The notes: generated from the letters alone by a model not told the origin. A stretch of 64,000 bases of DNA from Serratia fonticola (GCF_001006005.1 NZ_CP011254.1:5704001-5768000); one strand, 5' to 3'. Positions 19,405 to 29,160 are shown, numbered from the stretch's first letter. Translations and numbers: made by a program.

Positions 19405-21693
19405 ATGAACCAAAGCCTACTTGTAACTAAACGCGATGGCAGTAAAGAGCGCATCAACCTCGACAAAATCCACCGAGTCATCGACTGGGCCGCGGAAGGT
19501 TTAAACAACGTCTCGGTCTCTCAAGTAGAGTTACGTTCACATATTCAGTTTTATGACGGCATCAAAACCGCCGATATTCATGAAACCATCATCAAGGCTG
19601 CAGCCGATCTGATCTCCCGTGACGCACCGGACTATCAGTATCTGGCCGCTCGCCTCGCCATCTTCCATCTGCGTAAAAAAGCTTACGGTCAGTTTGAGCC
19701 GCCGAAGCTGCTCGACCACGTTGCACGCATGGTGGAGATGGGCAAATACGATAAACATCTGCTGGAAGACTACACCACTGAAGAGTTCGAGCAGATGGAC
19801 TCCTTTATCGATCACTGGCGTGATATGAACTTCTCCTACGCTGCCGTGAAGCAGTTGGAAGGGAAATATCTGGTGCAGAACCGCGTCAGCGGCGAGATTT
19901 ATGAGAGCGCCCAGTTCCTGTATATCCTGGTAGCCGCGTGCCTGTTCTCCAACTACCCGCGCGCCACCCGTCTGGACTACGTAAAACGTTTCTATGACGC
20001 GATCTCCACCTTCAAGATTTCACTGCCTACGCCGATCATGTCTGGCGTGCGCACCCCAACCCGCCAATTCAGCTCTTGCGTGCTGATCGAGTGTGGTGAC
20101 AGCCTGGATTCCATCAACGCCACCTCCAGCGCCATTGTGAAATACGTTTCACAGCGTGCTGGTATCGGTATCAATGCTGGCCGTATCCGTGCCTTGGGTA
20201 GCCCAATTCGTGGCGGTGAAGCCTTCCATACCGGCTGTATCCCGTTCTACAAACACTTCCAGACCGCGGTGAAATCCTGCTCTCAGGGTGGCGTACGTGG
20301 TGGTGCAGCCACACTGTTCTACCCAATGTGGCATCTGGAAGTTGAAAGCCTGCTGGTGCTGAAAAACAACCGTGGGGTTGAAGGCAACCGCGTGCGTCAC
20401 ATGGACTACGGTGTGCAGCTCAACCGCCTGATGTATCAGCGCCTGATCAAGAATGAAGACATCACCCTGTTCAGTCCGTCTGACGTCCCAGGGCTGTACG
20501 ACGCGTTCTTTGCCGATCAGGACGAGTTCGAGCGTCTCTACACCCTGTATGAGAAAGACAGCAGCATTCGTCAGCAGCGTGTGAGAGCGGTAGAGCTGTT
20601 CTCACTGATGATGCAGGAACGTGCTTCTACTGGCCGTATCTACATCCAGAACGTCGACCACTGCAACACCCACAGCCCGTTCGATCCGCAGATCGCCCCG
20701 GTACGCCAGTCAAACCTGTGCCTGGAAATCGCTCTGCCGACCAAACCGCTGGATGACGTTAACGACGAAAACGGCGAAATCGCGCTGTGTACGCTGTCAG
20801 CATTCAACCTGGGCGCGATTGAGAGCCTGGACGATCTGGAAGAGCTGGCGACGCTGGCCGTGCGTGCGCTCGACGCCCTGCTGGATTATCAGGATTACCC
20901 GATCAAAGCCGCTCACCGTGGCGCGATGGGTCGCCGTACCTTGGGTATCGGTGTGATCAACTTCGCCTATTACCTGGCGAAGAACGGCGTACGCTATTCC
21001 GACGGCAGCGCCAACAACCTGACCCACAGAACCTTCGAAGCGATCCAGTACTACCTGCTGAAAGCCTCGAACCGTCTGGCTCAGGAGCAAGGGGCTTGCC
21101 CGTGGTTCAATGAAACCACCTATGCGCAAGGCATCTTGCCAATCGACACTTACAAGAAAGATTTAGACGCGATCTGTAGCGAACCCCTGCATTACGACTG
21201 GGAAAGCCTGCGTAAAGAGATCAAAGAGACCGGCCTGCGCAACTCAACGCTGTCTGCCTTGATGCCGTCGGAAACCTCGTCGCAGATCTCCAATGCCACC
21301 AACGGCATTGAGCCACCACGCGGCCATATCAGTATCAAAGCGTCCAAAGACGGCATTCTGCGCCAGGTCGTTCCTGAGTATGAGCGTCTGAAAAATGACT
21401 ACGAACTGCTGTGGGAATTACCCAATAACGACGGTTACCTGCAACTGGTTGGCCTGATGCAGAAATTTATCGATCAGTCGATCTCGGCGAACACCAACTA
21501 TGACCCAACCCGTTTCCCGGGTGGCAAGGTGCCGATGAAGCAGTTGTTGAAAGATCTGCTCACCACCTACAAGTTCGGTGTCAAAACGCTGTATTATCAG
21601 AACACCCGCGACGGTGCAGATGATATCCAGGAAGACATGCAGCCTGCTCAGGGCGGCGATGACGACTGTGAAGGCGGCGCCTGCAAGATCTAA
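19405..21693 (+). CDS. nrdA: Ribonucleotide reductase class Ia, large subunit
   Basis: A protein of 762 residues (E. coli 761). The ATP-cone lies at the N-terminus ([18 protein letters not shown]). Active-site residues fall at the E. coli positions: Cys225 ([10 protein letters not shown]), Cys439 and Glu441 ([10 protein letters not shown]), and Cys462 ([10 protein letters not shown]). The radical-path tyrosines are in [10 protein letters not shown]. The C-terminal redox pair is CEGGAC at 755-760. It reduces ribonucleoside diphosphates to deoxy forms with NrdB. CAGG precedes the ATG. Confidence 0.98.
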   Translation: MNQSLLVTKRDGSKERINLDKIHRVIDWAAEGLNNVSVSQVELRSHIQFYDGIKTADIHETIIKAAADLISRDAPDYQYLAARLAIFHLRKKAYGQFEPPKLLDHVARMVEMGKYDKHLLEDYTTEEFEQMDSFIDHWRDMNFSYAAVKQLEGKYLVQNRVSGEIYESAQFLYILVAACLFSNYPRATRLDYVKRFYDAISTFKISLPTPIMSGVRTPTRQFSSCVLIECGDSLDSINATSSAIVKYVSQRAGIGINAGRIRALGSPIRGGEAFHTGCIPFYKHFQTAVKSCSQGGVRGGAATLFYPMWHLEVESLLVLKNNRGVEGNRVRHMDYGVQLNRLMYQRLIKNEDITLFSPSDVPGLYDAFFADQDEFERLYTLYEKDSSIRQQRVRAVELFSLMMQERASTGRIYIQNVDHCNTHSPFDPQIAPVRQSNLCLEIALPTKPLDDVNDENGEIALCTLSAFNLGAIESLDDLEELATLAVRALDALLDYQDYPIKAAHRGAMGRRTLGIGVINFAYYLAKNGVRYSDGSANNLTHRTFEAIQYYLLKASNRLAQEQGACPWFNETTYAQGILPIDTYKKDLDAICSEPLHYDWESLRKEIKETGLRNSTLSALMPSETSSQISNATNGIEPPRGHISIKASKDGILRQVVPEYERLKNDYELLWELPNNDGYLQLVGLMQKFIDQSISANTNYDPTRFPGGKVPMKQLLKDLLTTYKFGVKTLYYQNTRDGADDIQEDMQPAQGGDDDCEGGACKI

Positions 21694-21706
21694 CGTTTGA
21701 CACAGC

Positions 21707-21731
21707 GGGCCGGAACTCTTCCGGCCCCTTT
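21707..21731 (+). terminator. Hairpin between nrdA and nrdB
   Basis: GGGCCGGAA pairs perfectly with TTCCGGCCC around CTC and is followed by CTTTACTTTT. Since nrdB lies only 35 bases further, this is probably a partial terminator or an mRNA-stabilising structure. Confidence 0.6.
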
Positions 21732-21764
21732 ACTTTTCAGCTCGGCACTAATGGATCCAAGCTC

Positions 21765-22895
21765 ATGGCTTACACTACTTTTTCTCAAAACAAAAACAAC
21801 CAGTTGCTTGAGCCGATGTTCTTCGGCCAGTCGGTCAACGTGGCGCGTTTCGACCAGCAAAAACATGAAATCTTTGAAAAGCTGATCGAAAAGCAGCTCT
21901 CCTTCTTCTGGCGTCCTGAAGAGGTTGACGTCGCGCGCGATCGTATCGACTATCAAGCGCTGCCGGAACACGAGAAGCACATCTTCATCAGCAACCTGAA
22001 GTATCAGACCTTGCTGGATTCCATCCAGGGCCGTAGCCCTAACGTGGCGTTTCTGCCGCTGATCTCCATTCCGGAGCTGGAAACCTGGATCGAAACCTGG
22101 TCATTCTCAGAGACCATTCACTCGCGTTCTTACACCCATATCATTCGTAACATCGTTAACGATCCGTCGGTGGTGTTCGACGATATCGTCACCAACGAGG
22201 AGATCCTCAAGCGGGCAAAAGATATCTCCGGCTACTACGACGATCTGATCGAAATGACCAGCTACTATCATCTGCTGGGTGAAGGCACACATCAGGTCAA
22301 TGGGAAAACGGTGACCGTTAACCTGCGCGCCATCAAAAAGCAGTTGTATCTGTGCCTGATGAGCGTCAACGCGCTGGAGGCCATTCGTTTCTACGTTAGC
22401 TTCGCCTGTTCGTTTGCTTTCGCCGAGCGTGAGCTGATGGAAGGCAATGCCAAAATCATCAAGCTGATCGCCCGCGATGAAGCCCTGCACCTGACCGGTA
22501 CGCAACATATCCTGAACCTGATGCGCTCAGGCGCCGATGACCCAGAGATGGCTGAAATCGCCGTGGAATGCCAGCAACAGTGCTATGACCTGTTCGTCCT
22601 GGCGGCACAGCAAGAGAAAGAGTGGGCCGAATATCTGTTCCGCGACGGCTCCATGATTGGCCTGAACAAAGACATCCTGTGCCAGTATGTGGAATACATT
22701 ACCAATATCCGCATGCAGGCCGTCGGCCTGGGTTCACCGTTCCCGACTCGCTCCAACCCAATCCCGTGGATCAACGCCTGGCTGGTGTCGGATAACGTGC
22801 AGGTGGCTCCGCAGGAGGTGGAAGTCAGCTCTTACCTGGTCGGCCAGATTGACTCTGAAGTCAACGCTGACGACCTGAGTGATTTCGAGCTGTAA
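21765..22895 (+). CDS. nrdB: Ribonucleotide reductase class Ia, small subunit
   Basis: A protein of 376 residues. The tyrosyl radical residue is in [10 protein letters not shown] (Tyr123 counting Met, Tyr122 in mature numbering). Diiron ligands are visible in [16 protein letters not shown] and the glutamate/histidine motif [11 protein letters not shown]. The C-terminal tail DDLSDFEL docks to NrdA. Provides the radical for NrdA. It is directly followed by yfaE, with no spacing. Confidence 0.98.
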   Translation: MAYTTFSQNKNNQLLEPMFFGQSVNVARFDQQKHEIFEKLIEKQLSFFWRPEEVDVARDRIDYQALPEHEKHIFISNLKYQTLLDSIQGRSPNVAFLPLISIPELETWIETWSFSETIHSRSYTHIIRNIVNDPSVVFDDIVTNEEILKRAKDISGYYDDLIEMTSYYHLLGEGTHQVNGKTVTVNLRAIKKQLYLCLMSVNALEAIRFYVSFACSFAFAERELMEGNAKIIKLIARDEALHLTGTQHILNLMRSGADDPEMAEIAVECQQQCYDLFVLAAQQEKEWAEYLFRDGSMIGLNKDILCQYVEYITNIRMQAVGLGSPFPTRSNPIPWINAWLVSDNVQVAPQEVEVSSYLVGQIDSEVNADDLSDFEL

Positions 22896-23156
22896 GTGGC
22901 TGCACCAACCATCACGCTGCGTGCCACCGGTACGCAGCTCTCCTGCCCCGAAGGTGAGAAATGCCTGCTCGACGTGCTGGAACTGCATGAGGTGGAGGTG
23001 GAATACCAATGCCGCTCCGGCTATTGCGGTGCCTGCCGAGTGAAATTACTGAAGGGTGAGGTCGCTTACCACCAGCAGCCGTTGGCATTTATCAATCACG
23101 GCGAGATCCTGCCCTGCTGCTGTATGCCCGCCATGGATATCGAATTAGAAATTTAA
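22896..23156 (+). CDS. yfaE: 2Fe-2S ferredoxin YfaE, NrdB cofactor maintenance
   Basis: A ferredoxin of 86 residues. The start is a GTG that directly follows the nrdB stop (TAAGTG), so translation is probably coupled. The plant-type 2Fe-2S motif is seen as Cys39, Cys44 and Cys47 (CRSGYCGAC), with the last ligand within CCC at 74-76. In E. coli YfaE supplies electrons for rebuilding the diferric-tyrosyl cofactor of NrdB, and the operon order is the same. Confidence 0.95.
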   Translation: MAAPTITLRATGTQLSCPEGEKCLLDVLELHEVEVEYQCRSGYCGACRVKLLKGEVAYHQQPLAFINHGEILPCCCMPAMDIELEI

Positions 23157-23172
23157 CCACGCAAAATAATCT

Positions 23173-23370
23173 TCAATCACTGGGATACCCTAAGAATTTC
23201 AAGTTGCAGCTAGGCGGCAAAGGTGTGAATCCCCAGGAGCTTACGTTTAGTAAGTGACTGGGGTGAGCACCTGCAGCCAACAACGCTGCAGCTTGAAAGG
23301 CGACGGGTATCATTACCAAAACTGTAATGTATACAGTTAGTAACGCGTAGAGCGCATGTTTTTTATACAT
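23173..23370 (-). CDS. Small Hok-like membrane ORF running into a repeat
   Basis: An ORF of 65 codons whose ATG is preceded by a strong AAGGAGG at eight bases. The first residues, MYKKHALYALLTVYITVLV, have a short charged end and one hydrophobic span, resembling the start of Hok/Gef toxins (pattern LxVxxTVLV). Right after that, at MIPVAFQAA, the frame enters the palindromic repeat at 23185-23310, and the rest (to GYPSD) is repeat-encoded. The usual Hok C-terminal part with SLCE is absent. It may be a truncated toxin gene, or a fortuitous frame with a good ribosome site. No mok or sok could be identified. Confidence 0.35.
   Translation of the reverse strand: MYKKHALYALLTVYITVLVMIPVAFQAAALLAAGAHPSHLLNVSSWGFTPLPPSCNLKFLGYPSD
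23185..23310. repeat. Palindromic intergenic repeat of 126 bases
   Basis: The 26-base ends are imperfect inverted copies: both begin ATACCC, then six unlike bases, then TTTCAAG and TGCAGC (one base different between). An inner hairpin has perfect arms, CCCCAG and CTTAC pairing with GTAAG and CTGGGG (about 23233-23265). Elements of this look occur between genes in Serratia and Yersinia. It lies directly after yfaE. Confidence 0.85.
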
Positions 23371-23570
23371 GGCTTGCCTCCTTGCTGTGAAGGGGCTACC
23401 ATAACGGTGTCTAGGCGTTATTGGTTGCCCCATTCTGAGTTAACGTCAGTTTGGGGCTTTCAACTTTCCGCCTTGCCACACAATGCCCAAGACGAAAAGT
23501 CTCAAGCACCCGCAAAGAGTGTAACAACACAATCCCACAGCGAATACCCCTTATATTGTTATGATCCATA

Positions 23571-23700
23571 AGGGATATATCACCGCTATCAACAAGTTTC
23601 TCTGCGGTAATGTCGACCATTCTCAGCCTACTGCTTCTGCCGCAAACCTGGCCGCCATTCAGCCAACGATGCAGAAAATCCAGCACCAGGACAATACCCC
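23571..23700 (-). pseudogene. Vestige of the 3' end of a cinA-like gene (copy A)
   Basis: On the minus strand this encodes RWLNGGQVCGRSSRLRMV, matching the C-terminus of the intact cinA-like gene at 29705-30901 (RWLNGGQVCGKNGWLEIV). The following DITAEKLVDSGDISLM matches a third, more decayed copy at 29519-29600 (AITGEKRVDSADISLI). Only about 40 codons remain, with no start. It ends six bases from the stop of the fimbrial subunit gene, at the left border of the fimbrial operon. Confidence 0.75.
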
Positions 23701-23706
23701 TATAGT

Positions 23707-24405
23707 TTACAGGTAGTGCAGGCTTAGAGTGGTGTTAGTGTTAAAGTTGACAACGTCTTTCAGCTCTTCCACAACTTTAACGTTAAGTGCCGCCGAGACC
23801 GTCATAATACCTGAGATATTAGTGGCTTCCTGTGGTGCGGCGTCTTTCCCCCAACCATGGAACACGGAGCCATCCTGATACATCAAATGCTCGGCGGTGC
23901 CAGAAACCGCGCTCCAGCTACTGCCGCCATTTTTGGAGGAGATAAGCTCGGCATCTTTGCTATCCAGGGTGGCACTTGCCAGCATCACGGTAAAATAGCC
24001 GATGTCTTCACCCTCAAGCGCCCCTAGGGATGCAAGTTGTCCAGGTTCAGCACGCAGCGCTTTGTCGGTATCACTGAGGTAGCTAACAACACCCATCGTC
24101 GGATTGCCAGAAACAGGGGTGTCCGCCTGTGCAGATAGCGCCACTTTGGCTGCCGATTTACATTGAATATTAAAACCAACAGGCTTATAGCCTAACTGAT
24201 AGGCATTTTGATTTTTAGTTTGTTCTTGCAGCTCGTTTTTTTTCAAATTACCGAAGTCAACAGAACCATCAACAGAGATGGCACACGCGGAAGGAAATAC
24301 TGCCCCCTTCACCGTAATTTGAGCCGTTTCCGCCGCCATCGCAGTCAAGGAACACGCCGAAGTAGCGATGGCAAGGGTCAGAGCTGTAATTTTAAACATA
24401 TTCAT
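23707..24405 (-). CDS. DUF1120-type fimbrial subunit, second copy
   Basis: A secreted protein of 232 residues with a signal peptide ending near AMA (residue 24). The mature part begins ETAQITVKG, then PSACAISVDGSVDFGNL, the opening typical of the DUF1120 family of putative pilins. Cysteines near 41 and 82 can pair. It is clearly homologous to the first gene of this operon (28462-29160) over the full length, including QEATNISGI and FNTNTTLSLHYL. The leader sequence upstream is also similar, so gene and leader were duplicated together. It is the last gene of the operon. Confidence 0.82.
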   Translation of the reverse strand: MNMFKITALTLAIATSACSLTAMAAETAQITVKGAVFPSACAISVDGSVDFGNLKKNELQEQTKNQNAYQLGYKPVGFNIQCKSAAKVALSAQADTPVSGNPTMGVVSYLSDTDKALRAEPGQLASLGALEGEDIGYFTVMLASATLDSKDAELISSKNGGSSWSAVSGTAEHLMYQDGSVFHGWGKDAAPQEATNISGIMTVSAALNVKVVEELKDVVNFNTNTTLSLHYL

Positions 24406-24544
24406 TTAAGTACCATTTTTCAGATTAACTAACATTAACCATCCCTAGACTGGATACCTCTTCCATAACAAAAACAGGCGCAGCATGCAGCACCCCTACA
24501 CCGTGAGCCTATTGGAGTTTGTCGGCAGCCTCAGGCGATATCGA

Positions 24545-25099
24545 CTATTGCCGAGCTTCAAACCTCACTTGGCCGTCCATCTCCGTCAGATCGCGGATCC
24601 GGCCCTCATCTCCTGCTGCGGGAAAATCCAGGCGCAACTGCACTATCAGCAGATGAGTCTCCTTCCCGGCGTCCCCTGTTGCGAGCGTGGTAATCTGGCT
24701 GCCAGGAGACAGCAGAACCGATGAACCCGACGATAGCTGCCTTTCTCCCTGCAGCACAGAACTCAGCCTCAGCCCTGTGTCACTACCGTCATACTGCGCA
24801 GTCAGCAGCGTCAGTGTCATGCTGCCCGCAACGCCAAAGCGAAAGTGTTGTCCCCCCTCATCCGGCGTGCCATCAATCAGCAACGTGATCGGCCCCGTCC
24901 CCACACACTCAGCGGCGACTGTCATCTCTTGCTGGGTAAACAACGTTCCTGCATTGGCAACATGGATCTGTTTGCCCAGTTGGATCTCGGGGCGTGATAC
25001 CACCACCTGACAGTTCTGTGCCATAGCGTCTGGAGTAACAAGCCACAGCACAGTGATAAGCTTCAATCCCCGGATTAATGTGATAACTTTCTGTTTCAC
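24545..25099 (-). CDS. Minor fimbrial subunit or adaptor
   Basis: A protein of 184 residues with a signal peptide (MKQKVITLIRGLKLITVLWL, cleaved near AMA at about 27). The mature part starts QNCQVVVSRPEIQLG. Cysteines near 30 and 65 fit a pilin disulfide, and the C-terminus is beta-strand-like (GQVRFEARQ). No lectin domain is seen. The position after the usher suggests a tip or adaptor protein, perhaps the adhesin. Similarity to known subunits is low, so the call rests on context and fold-like features. Confidence 0.65.
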   Translation of the reverse strand: MKQKVITLIRGLKLITVLWLVTPDAMAQNCQVVVSRPEIQLGKQIHVANAGTLFTQQEMTVAAECVGTGPITLLIDGTPDEGGQHFRFGVAGSMTLTLLTAQYDGSDTGLRLSSVLQGERQLSSGSSVLLSPGSQITTLATGDAGKETHLLIVQLRLDFPAAGDEGRIRDLTEMDGQVRFEARQ

Positions 25100-25120
25100 A
25101 CGCCCACCCTGGTTCTACGG

Positions 25121-27559
25121 TTAACTGCATTGTGCGGTGACATTTTCATAGGCCTCCCCCTTTAGCGCCTTTTCCGGTACGGAATAATGCAGACTGCATT
25201 GCTGCTCCTGCCAACGCGCCATCAGCGGGCGTTTATCGTTCAGATCGGTAAGAAACACCGTGCCTGCATCTACCGCCGTGGTCACATAACTACCGTCTTG
25301 CGCAATAATGGCGCTGCCTTTCGGCAACGGCGATCCATCCATCAGCTTCACCTTCAACAACCCGTTGCGCGTCTGCTGCAAAATAAAATGGGTATCGGTT
25401 ACCGCTCCGTGCCCCGCCACAACTTGCCGCAAACCATTGCTGACATCGGTATTTGCTGGCAATTGTTCCGTGTTCAACTCTATCCGGCCTGCTGCGTAAG
25501 CGGGTAGCCCAGGAACCACCGCCTTACCCCGCCAGTCAGTCCATACTTTTCCCCGTGGGGTGTTGATTTCTACCCCACTGACCGCAGGCTCCACCGTCAC
25601 TACGCCAAAAGTGTCGTTAATCTTATGCGGTGAGAACACCACACCTTCCTGATGAACTACGATGCCGCCAGACAACGTGCCGGAGTAGTTGCGGGTATGA
25701 TCGGTCGCAGCGTATCCATATAACCCGGCAGTGGTGTAGTGCAGGTTGCCGTTCAGGCTGCCTGACAGGCTGGTATCGCGTTGCTGTTTCATACTGTGCT
25801 CTGTCGCCAATGACCAGTTGCTGTTATCCGTCAGGACACCGCTCGTTTGCATGCCTACAGCCGCTGAATCTGGGGTATGTCGATAATGGCTACCGATTAC
25901 CTGTCCACCCAGTGGAAAACTGAGGTTTACAAACAGGCTGTCGCGGTCGGTATTGCGGCACCGATAAGATGCATGGCAGTTTCGTACACTTCGGCTCTGG
26001 CGCTGCCAGTTCACTGAGGCGTTTACAAAACCAAAATTGCGGTTCCAGGTGGCCATCAGGCGCCGAGTATCACCGCCATTATCCCCCTGACGGGTCTGGC
26101 TGGCAGAGAGCGAAATATGGCCCAGTGTCGTTTGGTACCAATTCATCCGCAGACCTGCACTGGTGCGGCTGTAAGGGCTATCAGTGAGGGAAACCGAGTC
26201 CGTCAGTTCCCGATAGCCGGGAGAATATAGGGTGATATCACCACCAAATCCGAGATTCAGTGGCGCTTGCCAGTTCACCGAAGCCGTGCTCTTTGCCCCC
26301 TGTCGGTTATGGTTGCGATCCTGGCTCAGCGCGGCGGACAGGCCTAGAGAGACTTCTTGACGCGGACTGACGGTGAGCCCCACACCGCTGCCCAGATAAC
26401 CAGAGGCGATAATTGACCCGCCCTCCAGCAATATCCGCTGGGAAAGCGCCCGCCCATCAGACAGGCTGGCCACCCAGGGCCGCTCATAGTTCTGGCTGAC
26501 GCTGTCCGCACGTAGGCGTCCCAACGCCAACGACCAGGTTTCCGGTGCCTTTGGTACCAAACTGCGAAATGATGCCGCAGTGATGGTGTAAGCCTCTTCC
26601 TGCCCGCCCGGGGTTATCACCCTGAGTTGCAGGTCACTGGTGGAGTTCAATACAGGGAGCTCCGTCAGCGTAAAGGGACCGGCCGGCACCAGCGTGGAAT
26701 AAATCAGGATCCCGCTTTGACGGACCTCCACCCTTGACTGGTCTGCCCGGGCAATACCGCGCACCTGTGCCCCCTCTCCCTGGCTGCTCAGCGCAGACTG
26801 TGGGATCAGTTGCATCCCATCGATGGACGCACCAGACAGGAGATTATTGGAAAAGTTGATTTGCCCGGCCTGCAACAATTGCTTTCTATCCACCAGGGTT
26901 TTCTGTGCGTATACATACGCATTGTCGAAGGTAAAGCCACCCGCGCTGCTCTGGCGCAGGTTATGCGCACCGCGCACCATCCAGTCACCCGCATTAAAAC
27001 CGCTTTCCAGATTCAGGTAGCTGTTGCTTGAATGGTTACCGTACGAGGAAAAATAGGAACGGTAAGCGGAATAGTTCAGCAAGCCAGCCGTGCCACCTTG
27101 CTGGAAATGCGCCAGGTCATTTGCCTTCTCCACCGCTTCCGGTGGCACCACAATATGCACTTCTTGAGTGGCGGGAAGTAGGGAGACCGTAGCGGTCGGC
27201 CAGACGTCGGTAAGTTGCGGGCAAGTATCTGCGTCCGCCCTATCCTGCCGCAGTGGCGGATCCAATCGGATACCGGCAGACGCAAAAAAGGCTTCATCCG
27301 CACACACTTCACCACTGTGACCAAATGCCAGTCTCTGCATGCCTCGGCTGGCGCCATTGACCTCTAGCTCCACATCGGTAATACCAGGCGTAAAGCGCGC
27401 CCCTTGTGCAAAGTAGGCAGCAGTAGACGGATCGATACCCAACGCCTTCAGCCGACTTTCACTGAAGTTGGTCAATTTGGCCCCTTCTGCTGGTACGGGG
27501 CCCCCCCAGCAAACCAGTAAAATGGCTGAGATCAGTAATGAATGGCGGGTTGTCTTCAT
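25121..27559 (-). CDS. Outer membrane fimbrial usher (FimD/PapC family)
   Basis: A protein of 812 residues with a signal peptide of about 24. The N-terminal periplasmic domain includes ITDVELEVNGASRGMQRL. Barrel signatures follow: QINFSNNLLSGASIDGMQLIPQS, then GIARADQSRVEVRQSGILIYSTLVPAGPF with FTLTELP. Later come GGDITLYSPGYREL and the plug and C-terminal region (VSGVEINTPRGKVWTDWRGKAV). It threads subunits through the outer membrane. The gene starts 11 bases after the chaperone stop. Confidence 0.93.
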   Translation of the reverse strand: MKTTRHSLLISAILLVCWGGPVPAEGAKLTNFSESRLKALGIDPSTAAYFAQGARFTPGITDVELEVNGASRGMQRLAFGHSGEVCADEAFFASAGIRLDPPLRQDRADADTCPQLTDVWPTATVSLLPATQEVHIVVPPEAVEKANDLAHFQQGGTAGLLNYSAYRSYFSSYGNHSSNSYLNLESGFNAGDWMVRGAHNLRQSSAGGFTFDNAYVYAQKTLVDRKQLLQAGQINFSNNLLSGASIDGMQLIPQSALSSQGEGAQVRGIARADQSRVEVRQSGILIYSTLVPAGPFTLTELPVLNSTSDLQLRVITPGGQEEAYTITAASFRSLVPKAPETWSLALGRLRADSVSQNYERPWVASLSDGRALSQRILLEGGSIIASGYLGSGVGLTVSPRQEVSLGLSAALSQDRNHNRQGAKSTASVNWQAPLNLGFGGDITLYSPGYRELTDSVSLTDSPYSRTSAGLRMNWYQTTLGHISLSASQTRQGDNGGDTRRLMATWNRNFGFVNASVNWQRQSRSVRNCHASYRCRNTDRDSLFVNLSFPLGGQVIGSHYRHTPDSAAVGMQTSGVLTDNSNWSLATEHSMKQQRDTSLSGSLNGNLHYTTAGLYGYAATDHTRNYSGTLSGGIVVHQEGVVFSPHKINDTFGVVTVEPAVSGVEINTPRGKVWTDWRGKAVVPGLPAYAAGRIELNTEQLPANTDVSNGLRQVVAGHGAVTDTHFILQQTRNGLLKVKLMDGSPLPKGSAIIAQDGSYVTTAVDAGTVFLTDLNDKRPLMARWQEQQCSLHYSVPEKALKGEAYENVTAQCS

Positions 27560-27570
27560 GGTATGAGTAA

Positions 27571-28371
27571 TTATTTGCCGCTCAGAGGAGCAGTCTGTAC
27601 ACCTACACCAAACCCGTAACGAGTCACAGGGGAGAACTCCACTCGCTGCTGGCTACTGAGACGGGTACTGGCAGGTGCGGTGACCACCAGGGTTTCGCCA
27701 GGCAGGATATAACTCTTGTTCAGGGACAGCACATTACCTGCGGGTTGTAGTTTGACCTGCGGGGTCAGGCGCACCACATGGCGACCCGTGTTGGTGACTT
27801 TCAGGCTGTTTGCGCTAACGGACCAGTCCAAATCGGTCCACATATCGCGTTTAGCACTCAACCCCTTTGGTACAATAATCACCGGCAGATCCTGACGCAC
27901 GCTAACGGACACTTGGCTGTTATCCGTAGTCCGTTCAGTCACGCCTTCAAAATATACGCGCTTGATATGTTCGCTCTGCAACGGAGTATCGGTATTCAAC
28001 ACAAAGCGGACGCGTTGGGACTGGCCTGGCTCCAAACGAGCTACTGGCTGGGTCACAATCAGGCGAGGAGTGGGATCGTCAGGTAATTCAACGATTCTGG
28101 TATACAACAGCACCGGAACTTTTTCCGTATTTTTAACATTAATGCTGCCGCCCTTCTGTGCCTCGTCAATAATGACCGCCGAAGATTCAGGTAATACGCC
28201 AGAGGCGTGAGACTGAGTAGAAAAAATGGATAACGCGACCAGTAATAAACTGCACAGCACCCAATCTGATTTTAAATTTCGATCCCCATAATAAGACTGA
28301 GCAACCAGTAATAACGTATTGGAGATTATTCGCTTGACGGAAGTAAAATAAGCGGAAAATTGACAGCGCAT
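27571..28371 (-). CDS. Periplasmic fimbrial chaperone (PapD family)
   Basis: 266 residues from an ATG with AAGG about ten bases upstream. The PapD-like body starts at GVLPESSAVIIDEAQKGG and includes LLYTRIVELPDD, VARLEPGQSQRVRFV, HIKRVYFEGVTE, DLPVIIVPKG and a second domain with LKVTNTGRHVVRL. Oddly, the hydrophobic signal (VLCSLLLVALSIFSTQSHASG) begins only after about 38 residues, so either the N-terminus is unusually long or translation starts later at a GTG (WVLCS). It lies downstream of the first subunit gene and a hairpin. Confidence 0.88.
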   Translation of the reverse strand: MRCQFSAYFTSVKRIISNTLLLVAQSYYGDRNLKSDWVLCSLLLVALSIFSTQSHASGVLPESSAVIIDEAQKGGSINVKNTEKVPVLLYTRIVELPDDPTPRLIVTQPVARLEPGQSQRVRFVLNTDTPLQSEHIKRVYFEGVTERTTDNSQVSVSVRQDLPVIIVPKGLSAKRDMWTDLDWSVSANSLKVTNTGRHVVRLTPQVKLQPAGNVLSLNKSYILPGETLVVTAPASTRLSSQQRVEFSPVTRYGFGVGVQTAPLSGK

Positions 28372-28423
28372 GACAAACACACCTTACAGAAAACAGTATT
28401 GATAAAATAACAGCGGGTAAACA

Positions 28424-28449
28424 TTGTCTGGCAGGCAACTGCCAGACAA
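28424..28449 (-). terminator. Hairpin after first fimbrial subunit gene
   Basis: TTGTCTGGCAG and CTGCCAGACAA form a perfect 11-base stem with a four-base loop, 12 bases beyond the subunit stop. Only TGTTT follows on the minus strand. It probably lets part of the transcripts end or stabilises the pilin mRNA, giving more subunit than chaperone and usher. Confidence 0.75.
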
Positions 28450-28461
28450 GACACCGAGGGT

Positions 28462-29160
28462 TTACAGGTACTGTAGGCTTAGGGTTGTGCTGCTGTTAAA
28501 GTTGAGGACTTCTTTCATGTCATCGATAAAACGAGCATCAATGGCAGCAGAGATATTGATAACACCAGAGATATTGGTTGCTTCCTGTGGTGTGTTGTCT
28601 TTCCCCCAACTATAAAATGCAGAGCCATCCTGATACATCACATGCTCATCTGCACCAGAGACCGCTTGCCAATCATTGCCATTATCTTGGGAAAAAATCA
28701 GCTCGGAATTTTTGTCATCCAAATTTGCACTTACCAACGCAGTGGTAAAATAGCCGATGTCATGCCCCTCAATCACTCCCAGATTGCCCAAGTGTTCGGT
28801 TTTGGTATGAGACGTTTTTTCAGTCTCATTAACGTAGCTCACAACACCTACCGTGCTCGGACCAGAGGGCGGAATATCAGCCTGTGTAGATAACGCCACT
28901 TTTGCTGCAGAGTTACATTGAATATCAAAATTAACGGGCTTATAGCCTAACTGGTAAGCATTGAGGACTTTGCTTTTTTCTTTCAGTTCATTTTCGGTCA
29001 AATTGCCGAAGTCTGCCGAGCCAGCAACAGAGATGGAACATGCGGTAGGAACGATGGACCCTTTCACCATAATTTGGGCCGTTTCCGCTGCCATCACAGG
29101 AAGGGAAACGGCAGAAGTAGCCAGAATAAGGGGCAGCGTTGTAAGTTTAAACAATTTCAT
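28462..29160 (-). CDS. DUF1120-type major fimbrial subunit
   Basis: A secreted protein of 232 residues, signal peptide ending at VMA (about 24). The mature start ETAQIMVKGSIVPTACSISV and the downstream SADFGNL and NAYQLGYKPVNFDIQC fit the DUF1120 family. Cysteines near 41 and 82 probably form a disulfide. It is the promoter-proximal gene of the fimbrial operon and thus the likely major pilin. The homologue at the far end of the operon (23707-24405) has the same length. Confidence 0.83.
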   Translation of the reverse strand: MKLFKLTTLPLILATSAVSLPVMAAETAQIMVKGSIVPTACSISVAGSADFGNLTENELKEKSKVLNAYQLGYKPVNFDIQCNSAAKVALSTQADIPPSGPSTVGVVSYVNETEKTSHTKTEHLGNLGVIEGHDIGYFTTALVSANLDDKNSELIFSQDNGNDWQAVSGADEHVMYQDGSAFYSWGKDNTPQEATNISGVINISAAIDARFIDDMKEVLNFNSSTTLSLQYL

